Below, piece after piece: positions 5,436-5,726 of a DNA stretch of 5,726 bases (within the stretch, counting starts at the first letter, position 1; every line of letters starts with the position of its first letter). The notes below the pieces were generated by a model that searched no databases, was not told the origin of the DNA, and saw nothing but the letters and a program-made list of their open reading frames with translations. The position numbers were made by a program, and so were the translations under genes. Source of the DNA: Bradyrhizobium sp. (GTDB lineage Bacteria > Pseudomonadota > Alphaproteobacteria > Rhizobiales > Xanthobacteraceae); assembly GCA_025960445.1 (NCBI GenBank), contig JAICIT010000197.1, positions 1 to 5,726 of the forward strand, in the 5' to 3' direction.

Positions 5436-5726
5436 ATGAGCAAGGGTGTCAATCGTCAGGTGCTGCTGGTCGAAAAGCCGGCGGGAAAACTCGGCCCCGA
5501 GCATTTCAGCATGTCCGAGACGGCCATGCCTGAACCGGCGGATGGCGAGGCGTTAGTGCGGGTGCGCTATATTTCCCTGGACGCCGCCAACCGCGCCTGG
5601 ATGCACGGCGCAACCTACCGCGCGGCGGTCGAGCCGAACACAGTGATGGCCGGCGGCGGCATTGCAGAAGTCATCGCCTCGAAGGCGTCGGGGCTTGCGC
5701 CTGGCGACATCGTATTCGGCGACACC
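5436..5726 (+). CDS. NADP-dependent oxidoreductase of the medium-chain (MDR) superfamily, N-terminal 97 aa, cut by the right edge
   Basis: This is predicted to be a zinc-independent NAD(P)H-dependent reductase of the CurA/YncB or prostaglandin-reductase-like branch, which reduces activated double bonds or related carbonyl compounds in the cytoplasm. Only the N-terminal GroES-like domain is present. LLVEKPAG (10-17) and the acidic/proline-rich MPEPADGEALVRVRYISLD (31-49) are the usual opening of the family. ANRAWM (51-56) follows where Zn-dependent alcohol dehydrogenases carry their catalytic Cys, and no Cys is present. MAGGGIAEV (71-79) and LAPGDIVFG (87-95) complete the domain. The Rossmann domain that binds the cofactor lies beyond the edge; family members are about 330-350 residues. 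The ATG at 5436 is backed by GGGAG at 6 bases. It is divergent from the symporter operon, and a functional link with it is not evident. Confidence 0.88.
   Translation, partial: MSKGVNRQVLLVEKPAGKLGPEHFSMSETAMPEPADGEALVRVRYISLDAANRAWMHGATYRAAVEPNTVMAGGGIAEVIASKASGLAPGDIVFGDT

Noticed and set aside
5431..5439. Two-codon frame ATG TCA TGA overlapping the oxidoreductase start
   Set aside because: Its ATG is one base from the Shine-Dalgarno, too close to be used; the ATG at 5436 has normal spacing.

Overview
The window looks like chromosomal DNA from an alphaproteobacterium of the Bradyrhizobium/Rhodopseudomonas type (Nitrobacteraceae). This is an inference from the high G+C, the codon use and the look of the encoded proteins (a subclass with the ferredoxin-NADP reductase ending in AFVER, a GltI-like binding protein). 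No database search was possible. It holds six protein-coding genes, two of them cut by the window edges. I see no RNA gene, insertion sequence, CRISPR array or prophage.

Left part, minus strand (1-1716): a patatin-like lipid acyl hydrolase that runs off the left edge, preceded upstream by a complete ferredoxin/flavodoxin-NADP+ reductase (fpr). The 154-base gap between them holds a perfect 17-base palindrome. The patatin reading frame has no usable ATG, GTG or TTG ahead of its first conserved strand. The only in-frame ATG lies behind an in-frame TAA.

Middle (1717-2985): a 318-base spacer separates fpr from a divergent plus-strand gene for a stand-alone ATP-grasp ligase. Its fold and motif order resemble the ATP-grasp part of cyanophycin synthetase. 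It converges on the next gene with only 6 bases between the stop codons.

Right part, minus strand (2986-5227/5269): a two-gene operon. The first gene is a glutamate/aspartate-type (DAACS family) secondary symporter. Ten bases later comes a periplasmic amino-acid binding protein of the type normally found with ABC transporters. The binding protein's 9-base Shine-Dalgarno overlaps the symporter's stop codon. No ABC permease or ATPase gene is in the window. The pairing suggests either a binding protein that works with a secondary symporter or two parallel routes for the same acidic amino acid. This is the most interesting arrangement here.

Right edge, plus strand (5436-5726): the first 97 residues of a zinc-independent medium-chain NADP(H)-dependent oxidoreductase, divergent from the symporter operon across a 208-base spacer that carries two inverted repeats.
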